A stretch of DNA of 64,000 nucleotides from Chloroflexota bacterium (GCA_013112685.1 JABFGC010000002.1:2800902-2864901), one strand, 5' to 3'; counted from the first letter of the stretch, positions 29,039 to 37,239 are shown. Translations and numbers: made by a program. The notes: a model not told the origin generated them from the letters alone.

Positions 29039-30787
29039 GAGGGTTGGACCAGTCAGGAGTGGTTCCGCGCTGGAGTCGGACTCGATCCGAAAAAGCGGAA
29101 CCAGTCAATCGACTGGTTCCGTTCAGGGCTAAAGGGCCGAACTGTGTTGTTGGCGCAAACGGTGGAAGAAGCGTAGGTTGATGAGCGTATAGATCAACGT
29201 GTTCAAATTGGCGATGGCACTGCCGTTGCGTAGGTGAGGTCTTTCAATGCCGGCTTGAAACGCCTGACTGTTAATGCGCTCAACCGCAGTTCGTTGGCGA
29301 TACAAGTCTTTGTATGTTTGGCTGTTTCGATCCAAGGTGTAGCGCAGTCTAGCACCAATGCTGGAAGGCATCACCACGGTGCATCCCTTTTTGGCTTTTG
29401 TGTTGTTCTTGTGCCGAATTGGACATGTTTTTCTGGTTGGTTCGGGAAAGAACAATGGACATCCATATTTACTGCGTTCATGTTCAACCAGGCAAGTGGT
29501 GCGGTCCGTGAAGGTGAAGAGTAGTGACATCGCAAGCCCAGCGGCACAAAGTGGCGAACCTTGTGCGTCAAACATCCGTCCCTTGGTCTTGTACCGCCCT
29601 TTTTCCGAAAAGGGAACTGCCGCAAAAGCCAAAGGATCATCGTCTCGGTGGAAGTAATCGTAGACATACCGGGCATCAAAAGCGGCGTCAAAAGTACCCA
29701 AACGGGGCTTGGAGCCCAAAATTTGCTCGGTTTTTTGCATTAACGGGAAGAAATAAGACAGGTCCGGGCAATTGAAGGGTTGTGTCAATTCTGCCAAAAC
29801 AAACTCGCCTTTGTTTGGAATTTTGACTACGACAATGCCGGAGCCGTAACCCCAATAGAACTCACCGATTTGCAGATTGCCAGCGGGCAGTGGGTTTGTC
29901 TTGGGCGTTGCAGGTTCATCAGATTGTTGCAAGCGCTGATTGTGTTTGCGTTTGCAGCCCAAGCGGCAATCCGGGTCACCTTTTGGTTGAAGGTCTTTTT
30001 TGTAGCGCTGATCAACATACGCCTTGGGGTTGTTTTCTTTTACCCAAGCCAGGATATGTTTGGTGTCCAGTGAAACACAATCGTTCATGAGAATCCCCTG
30101 GCGTGCAAATTCCTGCAAGAGCAGGTGGACACTGTTGACAAACAATGCCTGGAAAACTTGATTGGGTGTTTGCCTGAGCAGGCGAGCCATGTGTCGTTCA
30201 GTGGGCAGACTTGCCTGCGGATCAAAGCCGAACGAATAACGCGTTGAAGGCACAAGCGGAAAGCCCAACAACCAAATCAAGGCTGGATGCTCATGCAGGT
30301 AAAGCAGGAGATCACCCATTGAATCGCGCCCCTCTTCAAGTTTGATCAGGCAGGCTGCCAGAAATGCGGAGTTGGGGATGGTGGGTTGTCCCCAATTGCG
30401 GATCAGGTTGCGTTCCGGGATTTGCGTTTCGAACAAAGGACCCAACAGATTGAGAAAACGTACGGCAGGCTGAGAACTGCGGATAAACTCAGGTAATTTC
30501 TCCTGATTCACCCAGCAGGCATACAAATTCCCGCTTTTGGGGCTGCTGGAAGCCTGAAATCGGCTCCAAAGCGCCTTCACAGGCGTTACAATAGGGTTGC
30601 GGATCATGATTTTTCTCCTTTTGAACAAAGAATGGATACGGCATATTCATTCTACGTCCAGCGGCGAAAGAGATGAAACGCAACGGAACCAGTGTTTGAC
30701 TGGTTCCGTTTTCAGAGTGAGCACATTTGACTGGTTCCGCTCTCGTTCCGAAAAAACGGAACCAGTGTTTTGACTGGTCTAACCCTC
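29039..30787. mobile_element. Insertion sequence B (1749 bp), inserted in inverted orientation into element A
   Basis: The ends are GAGGGTTGGACCAGTCA (29039) and, read inwards from 30787, GAGGGTTAGACCAGTCA. The target CGTTAA is duplicated at 29033-29038 and 30788-30793 within the transposase gene of copy A. The element is complete with one transposase and its subterminal palindromes, including AACGGAACCAGTCGATTGAC-type arms. Equal length and near identity to A suggest recent self-insertion. Confidence 0.95.
29129..30607 (-). CDS. DDE transposase of element B (intact)
   Basis: A 492-residue transposase on the minus strand starting at the ATG at 30607, with AAAGGAG seven bases upstream. Likely catalytic residues lie in SLDTKHILAW, in FDAAFDARYVYDYF, and in RTAVERINSQAFQAGIERPH, the C-terminal Y-x-x-R...E region of IS4/IS5/IS1182-like transposases. 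It resembles multi-copy elements of Chloroflexota; I cannot assign the IS family firmly. Intact reading frame and intact ends imply that this copy could still move, and could mobilise copy A in trans. Confidence 0.92.
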   Translation of the reverse strand: MIRNPIVTPVKALWSRFQASSSPKSGNLYACWVNQEKLPEFIRSSQPAVRFLNLLGPLFETQIPERNLIRNWGQPTIPNSAFLAACLIKLEEGRDSMGDLLLYLHEHPALIWLLGFPLVPSTRYSFGFDPQASLPTERHMARLLRQTPNQVFQALFVNSVHLLLQEFARQGILMNDCVSLDTKHILAWVKENNPKAYVDQRYKKDLQPKGDPDCRLGCKRKHNQRLQQSDEPATPKTNPLPAGNLQIGEFYWGYGSGIVVVKIPNKGEFVLAELTQPFNCPDLSYFFPLMQKTEQILGSKPRLGTFDAAFDARYVYDYFHRDDDPLAFAAVPFSEKGRYKTKGRMFDAQGSPLCAAGLAMSLLFTFTDRTTCLVEHERSKYGCPLFFPEPTRKTCPIRHKNNTKAKKGCTVVMPSSIGARLRYTLDRNSQTYKDLYRQRTAVERINSQAFQAGIERPHLRNGSAIANLNTLIYTLINLRFFHRLRQQHSSAL

Positions 30788-32038
30788 CGTTAATGCAAAA
30801 AACCGAGCAAATTTTGGGCTCCAAGCCCCGTTTGGGTACTTTTGACGCCGCTTTTGATGCCTGGTATGTCTACGATTACTTCCACCGAGACGATGATCCT
30901 TTGGCTTTTGCGGCAGTTCCCTTTTCGGAAAAAGGGCGGTACAAGACCAAGGGACGGATGTTTGACGCACAAGGTTCGCCACTTTGTGCCGCTGGGCTTG
31001 CGATGTCACTACTCTTCACCTTCACGGACCGCACCACTTGCCTGGTTGAACATGAACGCAGTAAATATGGATGTCCATTGTTCTTTCCCGAACCAACCAG
31101 AAAAACATGTCCAATTCGGCACAAGAACAACACAAAAGCCAAAAAGGGATGCACCGTGGTGATGCCTTCCAGCATTGGTGCTAGACTGCGCTACACCTTG
31201 GATCGAAACAGCCAAACATACAAAGACTTGTATCGCCAACGAACTGCGGTTGAGCGCATTAACAGTCAGGCGTTTCAGCTCGGCATTGAAAGACCTCACC
31301 TACGCAACGGCAGTGCCATCGCCAATTTGAACACGTTGATCTATACGCTCATCAACCTACGCTTCTTCCACCGTTTGCGCCAACAACACAGTTCGGCCCT
31401 TTAGCCCTGAACGGAACCAGTCGATTGACTGGTTCCGCTTTTTCGGATCGAGTCCGACTCCAGCGCGGAACCACTCCTGACTGGTCCAACCCTCAATATA
31501 GCCTTTTTGACGAAGTTCATATTCTAAACTCGGCTCATGTTTCCAAAAAACCAAATTTGCAACAGCAGGGCTTGTTGAAGCTCCTTCAGGAACAAAATCA
31601 TTGTAAGTGGTAAGTTGCGTCAAAACCTCAGCAACATTTTCTGGGAACCTAAAGAAGAATTTCCACATCTTTTTGACTAATTCTCTCCTGGTAGACGAAA
31701 AAAAGCGTGAGATATCTTCTTTCAATAAGATATTATTTGCGGCGTGAATTACCGCATCACGAATATAGTCTCTAGGTAATTCAACATCTTTTATTGAACC
31801 TTGCAAATATTCTGGAAAATCAACACCGCTGACGATCTTTTCAAGAATTCCATCTTGAATCTTATGCAAAGGTTCAATAACCCTGTAGGTTTGGCGAGTC
31901 TTTCCATTCGGTTTTATTATTGGTTTGTTGGGCTTGTAGTAATTTCGTGCGTTTTTAGCAGTATCTTCTAATTCTTTTTCTGTAACCCCCAACGCCAGCG
32001 CCAAGGAAGCTATGCTGCCAATAGGTTTATATCTATAG

Positions 32039-32336
32039 CTAAGCTGCTTCATTAGCTGACGCCTTTACAAGTTCAAGAGCCGTCACAGATAATTTTTCAA
32101 ACAATTCAGGGCTTAAGCTTTTCATTTCAGCGCTATCTGAAGCAAGAAAAACCAAAATACTAAGTGGGACTTTAAGACTGTCCGACAATGACTGAAGAAC
32201 AGAAAAATTTGGATCACGTTTGCCTTGTTCAATTAAAAGAAAGATAAGCCACGGAAATATTTGAAGCTTCGGCAAGTTCAGATTGCCGCATATTTTTTTG
32301 TATGCGGCAAAGTTTTATTGCTTTTCCTATATTCAT
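32039..32336 (-). CDS. XRE-family HTH regulator upstream of the reverse transcriptase (one frameshift)
   Basis: Starts at the ATG at 32336: MNIGKAIKLCRIQKNMRQSE, then LAEASNISVAYLSLIEQGKR, a canonical Cro/C1 helix-turn-helix. The C-terminal part (DPNFSVLQSLSDSLKVPLSI) completes the HTH and is followed by an acidic helical tail. An extra A in the run at 32235-32238 (plus strand) breaks the frame between YLSL and IEQGKR. Repair gives 98 residues. Its stop overlaps the reverse transcriptase start by 14 bases, so the two are translationally coupled. It is probably an autoregulator or an RNA-partner protein. Confidence 0.8.
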
Positions 32337-32383
32337 TTAACTACCTCAAGTAGTGGGTTCTGAAAAAATGATGGTTTGGTGTG

Positions 32384-32626
32384 TTACTTGTTCATGGTCA
32401 TCAGGATACGGATAAGCTCAACGATCACAGGGAGCTTGTCCAAGACGCGACTCAGAATGTTCAGCAAATCGTGCGCGCTAAATTTTTCTGAGTTCTGCTG
32501 GATGGTTTCAAGGTCAGAAATCGCCTTGTCCAGCGTTTCGAGAACACTGTTCTCTACGTTGTTTTGCAGCTCTGATTTCACACTTTTCAGTGTTTGAATA
32601 GAGCTTTCTAACAGTTCTTCGTTCAT
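32384..32626 (-). CDS. Small coiled-coil protein, first gene of the reverse transcriptase operon
   Basis: An 80-residue protein from the ATG at 32626 (an alternative ATG at 32638 lies right after GGAG). It is predicted almost wholly helical: LLESSIQTLKSVKSELQNNV and LETLDKAISDLETIQQNSEK are coiled-coil-like heptads, and the C-terminal LLNILSRVLDKLPVIVELIR is strongly amphipathic or membrane-seeking. It ends 47 bases before the XRE start. No family recognised; its position suggests an accessory, a toxin or an antitoxin of the system. Confidence 0.55.
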   Translation of the reverse strand: MNEELLESSIQTLKSVKSELQNNVENSVLETLDKAISDLETIQQNSEKFSAHDLLNILSRVLDKLPVIVELIRILMTMNK

Positions 32627-32739
32627 ATGAAGCTTCATCTCCTTTCTTTGGGATTTGGCGCCAGAGGCACCAGTCGCCAAACTCTCTGACACCGTATTGG
32701 AGCAACGTAGAGAACCCAAACCACTATTTTCCTAGCACA

Positions 32740-32958
32740 CCAGTCGCTTTGACAATTGCTGCCTGCCGCTGAATACGAGCAGTGTCAGCGCCGCTTACGC
32801 GAATGCGTGACAACAGCAACAGCGAACAGATAGCGAATTGCAATGAAGGCGTGTTTGAAATCGCCTGTAAAGGCGATTGATACCGTGAAGGTATCAGTGT
32901 CATCTGTCAGAGTAGGAGATAAACTGTTAATGTGCAACTGAATGGTAGCATTCAGCCT
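32740..32958 (-). ncRNA. Candidate structured RNA (msr-msd-like) upstream of the reverse transcriptase operon
   Basis: Downstream of the minus-strand promoter described next, the transcript has at least three clean stem-loops: CTGAATG (32938-32944) with CATTCAG (32949-32955); and two abutting ones, TGATACC (32878-32884) with GGTATCA (32890-32896) and ATCGCC (32860-32865) with GGCGAT (32872-32877). A longer fold is possible over about 32765-32840, including ACGC/GCGT and CGCTG/CAGCG arms. There is a 300-base leader before the first gene. Retron RNAs lie in this position. I did not find a convincing a1/a2 pair, so the assignment is a hypothesis; the boundaries are estimates. Confidence 0.4.
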
Positions 32959-32964
32959 AAAAAC

Positions 32965-32993
32965 ATTGTAATATAGATTATCTGTTCTGTCAA
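32965..32993 (-). promoter_or_regulatory. Near-consensus sigma-70 promoter of the RNA/reverse-transcriptase operon
   Basis: On the minus strand, a perfect -35 TTGACA (32993-32988) is followed after exactly 17 bases by -10 TACAAT (32970-32965). Transcription would begin near 32958, immediately before the first stem-loop. It is the best promoter match noticed in the window. Confidence 0.8.
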
Positions 32994-33155
32994 GCCATTT
33001 TACCACCAGTAAAACGGCTTTTTAAGTCCCCTACCCACCACCCCCCAACTCCTTCAAATTCTCCTCGCGGGGTGTGTAAAGCGATTTGACAAATTTTATC
33101 AAAAGGAGCATAATTATTAACGAATGATGGATCAGAATTTTTTCTGGTCGGAAAA

Positions 33156-33180
33156 GCGAGCCTTCGGGCTCGCTTTTTTT
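33156..33180. terminator. Bidirectional terminator hairpin
   Basis: GCGAGCC (33156-33162) and GGCTCGC (33167-33173) with a TTCG tetraloop, followed by a T run (33174-33180 and beyond) on the plus strand and preceded by AAAA. It abuts the stop of the DUF3800 gene on the minus strand and would end its transcript or any plus-strand transcript. Confidence 0.85.
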
Positions 33181-33957
33181 TTACTTAAACGCCGTAAAAT
33201 GCTCAAAAGTAGGCTGGGGGAATATCTTAAGCCCATAACCCAAAACACCGCCGCCTTTACTGGCAGGAGCCTTATCCAGTTTGCCTGACACAATTTCAAA
33301 GGACCTCTGTTCCAAATCAGGTCGTAAAACCTTGGCTGCAATAGGATATGCAACCAAATCCGCAATTTGCAAACCTGCAATATTTGCCTTTTTCTTCTCC
33401 ATCCAAAAATTGGTTACATTATCAAAATCAGTTTGAAAACGGGTGCCAAACCGTTTTAAGTTGAAAAACTCATTTTTCAGCAGATGGTCTTCGTTCACAC
33501 CGCGAGACTCCGCCATCATGTAGCCATCTACATTTTTCGCCTTTCGCCGCATCATCATTGAATATCTTTCCATCAGAAATTCAAGTGATAAATGATAGGG
33601 GTGTCTTGCTCCATCTCCATAATGACTCAAATGCGCCTTTTTTAAAATGACGGCGGCAAGAATGGTCATATCCAAACCTGCAAGCAGGTCATTAATTGCT
33701 TCGTAAAATTCCTGTCTTTTATCTACACTCCCTAGAAAAGAAAACGCCCCTCTATGCTTACGAATATCGCTTGAATGAAGAATGACATCCGTTCTACCCC
33801 AAAATCGATTTTTTAGTCCTTCAACAGATGGGCGAACCACATTCTTGTAATAATCACGTTCAAAGATACAACCTGCGAGACAGAATGCGGAAAAGTTTGG
33901 GTCAATATTCTCTAAATTATGGTCGCCAGATTCATCCATGAATAATACGTAGGGCAT
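33181..33957 (-). CDS. DUF3800 domain protein
   Basis: A 258-residue protein starting MPYVLFMDESGDHNLE: the DESG motif near the N terminus is the signature of DUF3800, which has an RNase H-like fold. Other acidic and His residues expected in the active site include HSSDIRKHRG and the C-terminal GLQIADLVAYPIAAK. Proteins of this family are frequently found in defence islands and on phages, but their activity is unproven. It is the last gene of the minus-strand HerA/NurA cluster, with a terminator at its stop. Confidence 0.85.
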   Translation of the reverse strand: MPYVLFMDESGDHNLENIDPNFSAFCLAGCIFERDYYKNVVRPSVEGLKNRFWGRTDVILHSSDIRKHRGAFSFLGSVDKRQEFYEAINDLLAGLDMTILAAVILKKAHLSHYGDGARHPYHLSLEFLMERYSMMMRRKAKNVDGYMMAESRGVNEDHLLKNEFFNLKRFGTRFQTDFDNVTNFWMEKKKANIAGLQIADLVAYPIAAKVLRPDLEQRSFEIVSGKLDKAPASKGGGVLGYGLKIFPQPTFEHFTAFK

Positions 33958-34013
33958 AATCCTTAATCTCCCGCCGAATCTTTATTTTCGCGATTATACA
34001 CCTACGTGTAACC

Positions 34014-35726
34014 CTACCCACCAAACCCCAACTCCCTCAAATTCTCCTCGCGGCTCTTCTTCCCACCGCCCCCCATCTCCTTCCAAAACGACTCATCATA
34101 CCTTCTTGAGCGCACAGGCAACGGCATCGGCACACCCCAACCGAGCAGCAGCACCTCCTCCTTCGGTTGCAAACGCGCCAGCATCCCGCGCAGCGAATCG
34201 CGCCCCGAAAGACCCGAAAGCACCGCCTGAATATCCAGGTCATCGCCCAGCCAGCCGCTAATGCGCGTGCCCAACTGACTCATCACCTCATCATAGATCT
34301 GCGACGGACGCTGATCCACGATCAACAGCGTCACATAATATTTGCGCAGCTCGCGCGCGATGGTCGCAAAGGTCGTCTGCGCCGCCATCTCGCGGTTGAG
34401 CAGTTTATGCGCCTCCTCCACCACAATAATTAATGGTCTGGGTTCAGCTTTTCCATGTGTTCTAAATTCATTCGTCTTCTTTTCCCACGCTGCGCGAATC
34501 TTGCGCGTCAGCAAATTCGACACCAGCAGATAATCCAGGTCACTCTCATGCTCGCCGAACGACAAGACCACATGCTTGCCCGCCTCCAACGACTGAATGA
34601 TCTGCGCCACCGAATCCGATGCAGGGTTGTCCACGATATAGGGTTGGCTGAACAGCCGTCGCAGTTTGTCATGAAGCGCTTCCGCCGCCATCACATTCAC
34701 ACCGTTCTCCATCGCCCACTTCGCCACGCTCCCCTCCGCAGGCACTTCCTTCGTCTTGCCGCGCTCATCTTCGATCATCACCGTCTCACGGCTCATCGCA
34801 CGAAACGCCGCAAACCATTTCTCCTTGAACGTGCCATACAACGCATTCAAGATCGTCGGCGTCGTCTCGCGCAGATTCAACTCACGTGAAAGCGTTTCAA
34901 TATCAGATGTGGAAATATCTCCCGTGGAGATTTCCAAATTAAAGTCAACTTGATTGCCGCGGATGGTGCTCCCTGCTCCCAAGCCAACGCATCGGACTCC
35001 GCTCTTGAACAGGGTCTTCAATCCCTTCACGGCTTTTTTCGTGTCTGACGCCACATCGTCAAAGCCATACTCGTTGTGCATATCCAGCACCAGCACCGAC
35101 GCCTGATTGTGCTTCATCAACCCCGCCAGCACCAAGCGCGTCAGGAACGACTTGCCCGTCCCTGTCGCACCGAACACCCCCGATGAACGCTGCACGAACT
35201 TGTCCAAGTCAATGCACACGGGATGATTCTGCTCGCGCGTATACCCGACCACAAAATTGCTGTCCTTGTTCGGGTCACCGAAGATCTCAGCGATATCGCC
35301 CTCATTCGCCAATGACACGACCGCATGGTGCGGCGGCACATTCTTGACGGGCAAAATGCGCGGCGCATCCTTCAACCCCGCAGCGATCTTGCCCTGCCAA
35401 TCCTTATACTCAGGCGTACCCAATTCGGGACCCACCTCCAGCATCAGATTCGGCAGGACTTCAAGGTTCGCATATAACGTCTGTCCATGCAGCGCCTTAG
35501 CGATATGCGCAGGGAAGCGCACCTCGGTCTGCTCATCTGCAAAGCGCGGGTCCGTCGCCCCCAGTTGGATGTCGGTCACGATCCCATAATAATTCCACCA
35601 TCCGCTCTGGATGACGACAAACGCCCCCTCCTGAATGTCCTGCGGAGAGACAGTGAGCCGCACGCGGAAGTTTTCCCTCAATCCGCCACCGACGAGATAA
35701 CCGATTTGTGTCCGTTTTATGTTCAT
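34014..35726 (-). CDS. herA: HerA-like hexameric DNA translocase (DUF87)
   Basis: A 570-residue ATPase started at the ATG at 35726. Residues 1-90 form a HAS-barrel (IGYLVGGGLRENFRVRLTVS). Walker A is GATGTGKSF (near residue 175), and a Walker B-like strand is RPLIIVVEEAHKLLNRE. An Arg-finger region follows (QRPSQIYDEVMSQLGTRI). HerA pumps DNA to feed the NurA nuclease in double-strand break resection or in phage defence. NurA lies three genes upstream on the same strand. The ten additional upstream codons are probably not used. Confidence 0.9.
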   Translation of the reverse strand: MNIKRTQIGYLVGGGLRENFRVRLTVSPQDIQEGAFVVIQSGWWNYYGIVTDIQLGATDPRFADEQTEVRFPAHIAKALHGQTLYANLEVLPNLMLEVGPELGTPEYKDWQGKIAAGLKDAPRILPVKNVPPHHAVVSLANEGDIAEIFGDPNKDSNFVVGYTREQNHPVCIDLDKFVQRSSGVFGATGTGKSFLTRLVLAGLMKHNQASVLVLDMHNEYGFDDVASDTKKAVKGLKTLFKSGVRCVGLGAGSTIRGNQVDFNLEISTGDISTSDIETLSRELNLRETTPTILNALYGTFKEKWFAAFRAMSRETVMIEDERGKTKEVPAEGSVAKWAMENGVNVMAAEALHDKLRRLFSQPYIVDNPASDSVAQIIQSLEAGKHVVLSFGEHESDLDYLLVSNLLTRKIRAAWEKKTNEFRTHGKAEPRPLIIVVEEAHKLLNREMAAQTTFATIARELRKYYVTLLIVDQRPSQIYDEVMSQLGTRISGWLGDDLDIQAVLSGLSGRDSLRGMLARLQPKEEVLLLGWGVPMPLPVRSRRYDESFWKEMGGGGKKSREENLRELGFGG

Positions 35727-35739
35727 AAAAACCTCTTTT

Positions 35740-36015
35740 TCACTACAAAGTGTCACGAAGTGTCACAAAGGATTCTTTACCACGAAGGATCGCTAAGGGT
35801 CACAAAGGTTTATTGCACTTTTCCAAAATAACCTGGCAATAAAGCCAACCAGCATATCTGGCTTCGATGTGCGCTACGTGGGTCGCTCTTCCAAATGTGC
35901 CGTCGGATTGCAAAGTTGACAGCGGTTGAAAAACACCGTATTGCCAGATTAATTTGTTAATCTGCAAAAAAACCTTTGGTTTTCCTTCGTGTTCCTTTGT
36001 GACACTTTGTGGTTT
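35740..36015. repeat. Degenerate CACAAAGTGTCAC inverted repeats between herA and the GxxExxY gene
   Basis: The gap upstream of herA contains CACTACAAAGTGTCACGAAGTGTCACAAAGG (described by parts: CAAAGTGTCAC at about 35745-35755 and repeated) and ACCACGAAGGATCGC. Near 35985-36015 the inverse occurs: CCTTTGTGACACTTTGTGG. The two sets face each other across about 200 bases of otherwise featureless sequence. The same family flanks the other side of the GxxExxY gene. Confidence 0.6.
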
Positions 36016-36020
36016 TGCTC

Positions 36021-36422
36021 TTACACCACTATCCTTTTAATCCCATCTTTCAAATGCACCACATTGAAATTGATCAAAAATCCCAAGCGGATTCCCGTTA
36101 ACTTCAAATATGTAATCAACTGTGCATCGAAAATGGGATGCATCGTATCCACAGACTTAAACTCCACGATCACACAATCTTCCACGATCATATCTGGACG
36201 CAACCCTGCATCCATCTTGATTCCGCGATACGTCACAGGCAAACCGACTTGAGTCGGCGCGCTCAAACCACTTTCGGTCAACTCGAACTTTGTACAAGTC
36301 TCATACACCGACTCCAACAACCCAGGTCCCAGCGCCGTATGGACTTTGAACGCCGCATCCAAAACTGCCTTCCCAACCTTCTCCACATGCGGCGGGACAG
36401 GAGCATATATTTTCTTTTCCAT
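36021..36422 (-). CDS. GxxExxY family protein (PD-(D/E)XK-like)
   Basis: A 133-residue protein with the family hallmark GLLESVYE (residues about 33-40) and a nuclease-like core GLRPDMIVEDCVIVEFKSVD (D...ExK arrangement). This family is widespread in bacteria with many repeats in non-coding DNA and has an unknown function; a PD-(D/E)XK fold is predicted. It sits inside the HerA-NurA cluster, flanked on both sides by CACAAAGTGTCAC repeats. It may be a passenger rather than a cluster component. Confidence 0.88.
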   Translation of the reverse strand: MEKKIYAPVPPHVEKVGKAVLDAAFKVHTALGPGLLESVYETCTKFELTESGLSAPTQVGLPVTYRGIKMDAGLRPDMIVEDCVIVEFKSVDTMHPIFDAQLITYLKLTGIRLGFLINFNVVHLKDGIKRIVV

Positions 36423-36432
36423 ATTCCTCCTA

Positions 36433-36528
36433 AAAATTCTTTACCACGAAGGGTCACAAAGTGTCACTAAGGTTAAAACCTTTTGTTCTTCCTTTGTGTA
36501 CCTTTGTGACACTTTGTGGTTGACGGCT
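36433..36528. repeat. Inverted CACAAAGTGTCAC repeat on the other side of the GxxExxY gene
   Basis: TTTACCACGAAGGGTCACAA begins at about 36440; CACAAAGTGTCACTAAGG follows, and the inverse CCTTTGTGACACTTTGTGG ends at about 36521. The whole 95-base gap is a palindromic unit of the same family as 35740-36015. Confidence 0.65.
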
Positions 36529-36529
36529 C

Positions 36530-37129
36530 TCAAGAAATATCCGCCAAAGCACCCAACACGGACATCAACGTTGGGTAATCGTCCCGCAATAACGTGATCA
36601 ACTCCTGCACGGCTTTCTCACGCCAGGCATCGCCATTCGCTCCATGTGCCTTGCCTGCTTGCATCAAATGTGCTGCAAGGACTTCACCGATGGGTAAATC
36701 TTTTCCGCTCAAGATATGCCTGAAATATCCGAACCGTCCCGCAGACGTAAATCGAACTGTCTCTTTCTCATCGCAGGCATAGATCACATCCAAACTCAAC
36801 GGCGGACGCGGCGGCAGCAGGTGATGAACCTTGCCATCCTGCTCATATCCCACCGCCAGTACGGACATTTCCACAGGCACAATTCGCCGCTCGCGGTTGT
36901 CCTTCATCACTTCCTCGCTGACGCCGTCGGCGGTGACCAGTTGGCGCACCAGCCCGTCATCGTCAATGTGAATATCGTGGATGAGTCCATACACCTGATA
37001 GCCATCCCCCAACGGCGCGCGGACAAGCGCCCCAAACGAAGGCACGCTCAACTGATTCACGCGGCAGCCCGCTGTGAATCCTGAAATCCCTGCGCTAAGT
37101 AAACGTCCGATCTCGATTGGCTGTGTCAT
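36530..37129 (-). CDS. HerA-NurA-linked protein of unknown function (HAS-barrel-like N terminus)
   Basis: A 199-residue protein. Its N-terminal half (PIEIGRLLSAGISGFTAGCR, then FGALVRAPLGDGYQVYGLIH) has the look of the small beta-barrel (HAS-barrel) that precedes the HerA ATPase domain, including the 'pass-through' GYQVYGLI strand. The C-terminal half is helical (FGYFRHILSGKDLPIGEVLA). It lies between nurA and herA and reads in the same direction. The HAS-barrel suggestion is my inference from pattern; the protein could modulate the HerA-NurA complex. Confidence 0.6.
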   Translation of the reverse strand: MTQPIEIGRLLSAGISGFTAGCRVNQLSVPSFGALVRAPLGDGYQVYGLIHDIHIDDDGLVRQLVTADGVSEEVMKDNRERRIVPVEMSVLAVGYEQDGKVHHLLPPRPPLSLDVIYACDEKETVRFTSAGRFGYFRHILSGKDLPIGEVLAAHLMQAGKAHGANGDAWREKAVQELITLLRDDYPTLMSVLGALADIS

Positions 37130-37142
37130 TGATTATCTCCAT

Positions 37143-37239
37143 ATGTCGTTGCGAGGAGCGCTCTGCTCTTTGCGACGAAGCAACCTCCCATTAACAGGAG
37201 ATTGCTTCAGGCGAAAGAGCACCGCCCTCGCAATGACAT
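37143..37239. repeat. Dispersed palindromic repeat, copy 2
   Basis: ATGTCGTTGCGAGGAGCG at the start, GAAGCAACCTCC and GGAGATTGCTTC in the middle, and CCTCGCAATGACAT at the end form a large imperfect palindrome. It lies between nurA and the HAS-barrel-like gene. The nurA stop codon falls at its edge. Confidence 0.85.

Larger units (their letters stand above)
28171..31404 (+). pseudogene. Transposase of element A, interrupted by element B
   Basis: The N-terminal part runs from 28171 to 29038 (MIRNPIVTPVKALWSRFQ...LSYFFPL) and the C-terminal part from 30794 to 31404 (MQKTEQILGSK...LRQQHSSAL). The two join in frame after removal of element B and one CGTTAA copy. The protein would have 492 residues. 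It is nearly identical to the B transposase, differing visibly at FDAAFDAW (R in B) and SQAFQLG (A in B). It is a DDE-type transposase with VERINSQ carrying the likely terminal Glu. A good AAAGGAG precedes the start. Confidence 0.9.
27991..31494. mobile_element. Insertion sequence A (1749 bp) carrying an inverted second copy inside it
   Basis: The outer element has ends GAGGGTTAGACCAGTCA (27991) and its reverse complement with one change at 31494. AATATA is duplicated at 27985-27990 and 31495-31500. Removing the inner copy (29039-30787) and one CGTTAA leaves 1749 bp, the same length as the inner element. Its transposase is split at the inner insertion. Near both ends are several copies of GGAACCAGTC in both orientations, likely transposase sites. 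Confidence 0.93.
27547..32052 (-). pseudogene. Retron-like reverse transcriptase, interrupted by a nested insertion sequence
   Basis: The 5' part (32052 to 31495) and the 3' part (27984 to 27547) are one gene cut by the element at 27991-31494. Removing the element and one AATATA copy rejoins the frame exactly as LRQKGY-IYTRFVDDISVS and gives 331 residues. RT motifs in order: PNGKTRQTYRVIEPLHKIQD; RDAVIHAANN...KEDISRFFSS (first catalytic Asp); PEGASTSPAVANLVF; FVDD (second catalytic pair); GLKPNRDK; and a C-terminal IVHGLNINSGKPTIP where retrons usually have VTG. The cut falls between the TSP and FVDD motifs, so the gene is inactive. Its start overlaps the XRE gene by 14 bases. Confidence 0.85.

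Noticed and set aside
27991..31494. A composite transposon with passenger genes
   Set aside because: Nothing lies between the two copies: the inner element is inserted inside the transposase gene of the outer one, with its own target duplication.
32785..33006. A 73-residue frame over the leader RNA candidate
   Set aside because: It starts upstream of the -35 box, lacks a ribosome site, and its codons overlap several clean hairpins. It may be re-examined if the RNA idea fails.
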